Shown here piece by piece: positions 60,011 through 64,000 of a stretch of 64,000 nucleotides of DNA. The position numbers were made by a program, and so were the translations under genes. The stretch lies in contig CM060733.1 in NCBI GenBank assembly GCA_030704615.1, forward strand, positions 51,772,001 to 51,836,000, given 5' to 3'. The DNA is from Takakia lepidozioides. Lineage: Eukaryota > Streptophyta > Takakiopsida > Takakiales > Takakiaceae. The notes under the pieces are model-generated. The model was given only the letters and a program-made list of their open reading frames with translations, was not told where the DNA came from and ran no database searches. The stretch's first letter is position 1. Each line of letters begins with the position of its first letter.

Positions 60011-63000
60011 TCAGATGTCAATTATCTTATCTCTATGCAGAAGTGTTTGAACGTCACAGGGACCCATTGTGCATTGGTGAATGCACGTGTCTCGTTGAGG
60101 ATCACAAAACATCCTGTGAATATAGATGTAGTAAGGATGTTTGCATAGAATAAATTTACCTCTCTTTCCAATGGAGCTGTTTATCGTGTTGTCGAAGTCC
60201 GGGCATGTGCAATTAGGAAAATTCCCAATAGTAATCTCATAAGTCCTATCATGAAGAACCGATCCCGAAGTCACCATAGTGTACACCCGCACATAGCCTG
60301 GAGGGGGGACATTCACAATTTGGGTAACCCGACACTGCAGGGTTCTCGCAGACTCAATTTTGCACTGGTTATCTGCACCTGCCTCAACACGACGAACTGG
60401 TTTTCCATTCTTTTTCGTTGGCCAGTCATTCCCATGTGGTGGACGTGCAGGGAATGCGGATGGCGTACCACGAGATGATGTTGGTGTTAGGACTGTTGGG
60501 CCTCTTGGAAGTCGAAACCCTGCGTCCTCCAGCATGTCAATCTCTTGTTTGGAGAGAGATGTCCGACCTTGACTGGCCATACGACAGGGATGGCAGGCTT
60601 GCTGATGACTGAATCCCGACAAGTCCCCATCACACAACGCTGAATGTCATCGGGACAGAACCAAAACTTGTGAGGTCTAGACTCCCGTGCTGAGTAATAT
60701 TTGAACAAACCTGTGAATGTCGGTGCTGGAGTCCCGCCAGCGCCTCTGCAAATTTTACTTGTGCACTTCACAAAGGACAGTGCCCTGATAGCAGAACAAC
60801 CAACTTTCGATCCTTTCAGAGTCCGTTCTATGTGCCACATTGCATCACCACAATCGGTCTCCTCAACCGGCAGCAGCGTCCGACCTTCTCCCCGTGCCGG
60901 AGCAGTGGCATATGTTGCATCGAAATCTGCAGAACAACCTGCATCCACAGATGGAGTAGTACATCCGAAATTGGGTGGCACAGGCACACGAGGTATGGAG
61001 AAATTATCTCTATCACGCCGATGGGAGTCACCCGCCAATCCTGGAGGGGTGTCCAGATTGCGCTTGCATGATCCGAATCTCTCCTCACCTTCCAGATGTG
61101 GGAGCCTGGACTGCAGAGGTGTTCCAATCGTGTACTCGTTAACAGCCCGCGCCATTTTTGCAGGATGTTTGCATCTGTTAGCAGCCCTGAGCAGCAACTC
61201 TGCCCTGTCCGGCCCCTTACCAACACCCCGTCCCCTGAGGAAGTCTTGGTACTTTGTTTGTTGCGAAAGAGTGCGGATAAGGTCATCTGCAGTTGCAACG
61301 TAAAGGTTCTGGCCGTTCTTACCAGATTGTGCCATCCACATACTATGAACAGTCTCCGTGAGATTGCAGGATGGCATATCCGCAATGTCTTCCAGTGACA
61401 TATTCTGCAGGTGAATGCCAACACATGCCACTGTTATGGGGAGCAGCATTCGATTGGACTGGACAAGACAGCAAGGCCGCAGGTGCACACCCCCATATAT
61501 ATAAGAAGTTTTGAAAATCATGGTACTATGAGTCTAACTTACAGTGGTCATGAAGGCACCCCACTGTCTGTATCTGAAGTGCCAAAAGCCCAACCAGTCT
61601 TCTAGCTCTTTGATCCCCTCCAGACTCGCCGCCTCAGAGGAGTACCACCATGCTCTGATAGTCTGAAACATGGCATTTGCTTCCCTTTCTGTGGTGGTAT
61701 CTTTGTATAGACGACATAGTCGCAGGTGCTCCTCTTGCAACTCCAATTTTATGGAATTTTTTGTGTGCCGTCAAAGGGACTGGGTCCAATGAAAGAGGCA
61801 AGTGCGTTCCCGGCCTTGCATTGGTATTTTTGGGTCACCAGAGCCAAACACAGTCCGCACAGCATTCCAATTAGCTTGTGCGCTGTCTGCCATGAACCCT
61901 GTGAAATTTGCATCTGGCAAACCATGAGCTCTCATGACGTTAACTAGAGCCTTCCACATAAGAATTTGGGACTCTGTGTCCTCCAACTGCATGTCACAAA
62001 TAGCAATAGTCATAACTCCTTGGTATGTAGGATCATACACATGACAGGCCATGGTCGTCCAATCCTTCACTCGCTTCATGTGATCAAACATTACCCAGGA
62101 CTTATGAAGATCACCCCCGGCCTGCATTCTACGCACCAGGCTAACTCCAGAACCCTCTGCAACTGTGGACAAGTTGAACAAGTGTACTTTTTGGGACCCC
62201 TGTCCTGGGAAAACACTGTCCTGGATGAAGTCGTATCGACTTTTGCGCTTCAATTCTAGGATGTTGTCTACGTATCCTTTGTTGCCTGGCCCAGTCCTAA
62301 GGACGTTGATTTGATAATGAGCATTTGGAGAAGCCAATGTTGAGAAATGGTCCATCACAAAGTCAAGCGATGCACTATCAAACTTAGTCGTTGTCTCGTC
62401 CGACTCCCCCAGCAGATGTTTCTGCAGGAACCCTTTGCTTGCTGCCATAACAATGGCTGATGGTGTTGCAGTGGGAGCATTTTGAAATTCTTGCTGAAGC
62501 AGCGAACGCACTGTGTCAACACTCTCCCTGCAGTCTCCTCACGACACTAGATGTGCATGGGTGCCCAAATGGATACAAGCCCGTGTGAGGTGGTTGATAC
62601 GGTGCAGCACGTAGTACATCCGTGCATTGCATTCCGCCATGCACTGTGGCACGACTTTACAAAACTTGCAAACGACGGAACTGCTCTTTGGAGGAGCACA
62701 CCCTACTTGAAATGGGTTGTCGCAGACTCCCTCCCACTTCGTCTCGTTTTCCACACCGGCCGTTTGGAAATGCTGGCAATCCAAATTTGCACAACGCAAG
62801 TGCCCAGCGCAAATGGATCTCTGAAACTTCAGGCCATGCGGATTACAGATATTTGAAGTTTTAGTCCGACACCATGGGTGTCCATCGTGTTTCTTGTCCA
62901 TGCCTGCCATGAGTCCAGCCAAACCTCCACATGACGTCGGAGGTGGCAGTTCAAAAACGATGTCTCCATCAAAATCAGCGGGTAGAAATTTCGCTCTTTG

Positions 63001-63570
63001 GATCCGCTGTGTTTCCCAAACAATGCCTCTCACATCGCTCTTGCATCCTGGCAACCCTCTCAACGACTGCAACTTGGGAATGACACTAATGATCTCCTGG
63101 ACATCGGGATCTAGCAGTATAGGAGGGTTCGTAGGAAGAAGGACCTCTGTGACTTCGTCTTCTGAACTGTCCGAGAGGTCGACAAATGTCGTGGAGGTAG
63201 TTTCTTCTGTCTTGATGGGGACTGATTTTGGCGCCTGCACCACCGAAGCTGCTATTCCGGGCGTGAGTATAGTGTCCGATGAAAGGTGTCTCTGATCTCC
63301 ATGAACGCGGTACTTGGCGGGTGGAACTCTCCACTCTTTTCGACCATCCCGTTTTTCCGACTTTTCAACCTAAGTTCCCTCAACCTTCCCACTACTATCG
63401 TACACCTCTCTAACCACATGGACGGTCCCAGGCTCAAAGTGGAATGTTATGCAAATCAAATCCTCCTCAACAACGGCCAGTCCATTGTTGTCGGCCACGG
63501 CGCTCAGGTACTCGGCTTGCAGAGGGGAGTACAGTATTACCACGTCTGAGGTGGGAGACATTGCGTGCAA
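60011..63570 (-). pseudogene. MULE-like transposase-derived SWIM zinc-finger gene, interrupted
   Basis: One gene read on the minus strand. The N-terminus MSPTSDVVILYSPLQAEYL starts at about 63564. An acidic linker (DLSDSSEDE) follows, then a Cys-rich region (HLRCANLDCQHF, CKFCKVVPQC). The central part has transposase-like layout (WTTMACHVYDPTYQGVMTIA then ICDMQ, GFMADSAQANWNAV, CLFHWTQSL, WLGFWHFRYRQWGAF). Then comes MSLEDIADMPSCNLTETVHS and a C-terminal SWIM finger (FPNCTCPDFD ... FILCKHPYYI, C-x-C...C-x-H). An intron with GTAAGT donor after FMTT (about 61545) and acceptor cctgcag (about 61405) is plausible. In-frame stops at 63370, 62539 and 61771 and a frameshift near 60.6 kb interrupt it. 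All segments are otherwise collinear. Confidence 0.75.
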
Positions 63571-63723
63571 GGACTAGGGTGAAGCACACTGGACAATGTG
63601 GGGCGACGCCTCTTCTGTGTCCATACTGTCTATCTTCGCACAGTGTACTTTCTCATTTCCATCATTGTCATGGTAATCATGCAGCATTTCGCCGCCATAG
63701 AAACAGGTGAGCAGTATTAAGAA

Positions 63724-63999
63724 TTACGAGGGTGCGTTCAATTTTCTGACAATGACATATTTGCCACGGACAAATACGCAGCCCATTCCACAACGACCCC
63801 TATGTAGGTCGAACACCAACTGACACCCACGGGTACGTGGTCTCCATACAGAGGTTCCACTAACAGGGCCCAAACCGGCAATGATGGTCCATGCCAGTTG
63901 GCCATCACCAAGTTGCACACCAGACAACCCCCCCAGCCGCAATTCCAACCAGTCAATTAACACTAGAAGAAAAAACGGCTTTTTCCACGGCTCTGCCAT
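63724..63999 (-). CDS. Unidentified ORF, 91 aa, may extend beyond the window
   Basis: Minus-strand ORF with WLELRLGGLSGVQLGDGQLA and a basic C-terminal half (GCQLVFDLHRGRCGMGCVFV then RGKYVIVRKLNAPS), stop at 63724. It is separated by about 150 bp from the start of the SWIM pseudogene and could be an upstream exon of it or a separate gene cut by the window edge. Family not recognised. Confidence 0.3.
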   Translation of the reverse strand: MAEPWKKPFFLLVLIDWLELRLGGLSGVQLGDGQLAWTIIAGLGPVSGTSVWRPRTRGCQLVFDLHRGRCGMGCVFVRGKYVIVRKLNAPS

Positions 64000-64000
64000 C

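Overview
The window looks like nuclear DNA of a streptophyte plant, most likely a seedless land plant (bryophyte, fern or lycophyte). The reasons are spliced genes with GT-AG introns, a plant-type U6 snRNA promoter, a TIC20 chloroplast import gene, a kinesin-13 close to Arabidopsis KIN13A, PLS-class DYW pentatricopeptide repeat (PPR) genes whose units are nearly identical to each other, and several decayed plant L1-type LINEs. Nothing fixes the species. All exon coordinates were read by eye from splice signals, reading-frame phase and protein similarity.

Layout, left to right. 1-2.4 kb is repeat-derived, including one copy of a dispersed repeat seen again at 52-53 kb. 2.4-10.4 kb, minus strand, is a complete 12-exon kinesin-13. 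11.2-13.3 kb is an intact single-exon DYW PPR gene with a promoter hairpin, G-box and TATA box. 13.6-14.4 kb is a relic of a second PPR locus carrying a small insertion flanked by 11-bp repeats. 15.7-16.1 kb holds a coiled-coil ORF. 16.9-19.4 kb holds weak candidate exons and a retropepsin-like fragment. 21.0-24.8 kb is the most unusual locus: exons resembling the PDF motifs of OSB organellar ssDNA-binding proteins run, across a well-phased intron, into a PLS PPR ORF whose DYW end is decaying. 26.0-26.5 kb has exons of an organellar-type RNase HII, one with a stop.

28.1-32.9 kb is a LINE deletion derivative (minus) with an intact ORF1. It is followed by a poly(A)-ended stretch that looks retroposed, then a U6 snRNA gene at 33.9 kb with promoter and terminator. 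34.5-40.7 kb is bounded by TTAA plus CCCTTAAGTGT inverted termini, a piggyBac-like signature, with a LINE nested inside. 41.7-53.2 kb (plus) is a RAD5-like SNF2/RING helicase gene of at least 15 exons in which helicase motif VI could not be found. 54.3-55.1 kb (minus) is TIC20. 55.4 kb has a 42-bp tandem repeat, 55.9-58.9 kb a 5'-truncated LINE, 59.2-60.0 kb direct repeats with three copies of a 26-bp palindrome, and 60.0-63.6 kb (minus) a SWIM zinc-finger, MULE-like gene with three stops and a frameshift.

The genes do not form a pathway. Several do share an organelle theme (TIC20, PPR editing factors, OSB-like motifs, RNase HII). The accessory DNA is a layered record of retroposition (LINEs, U6 neighbour, small insertion), DNA-transposon insertion, and gene duplication followed by decay.
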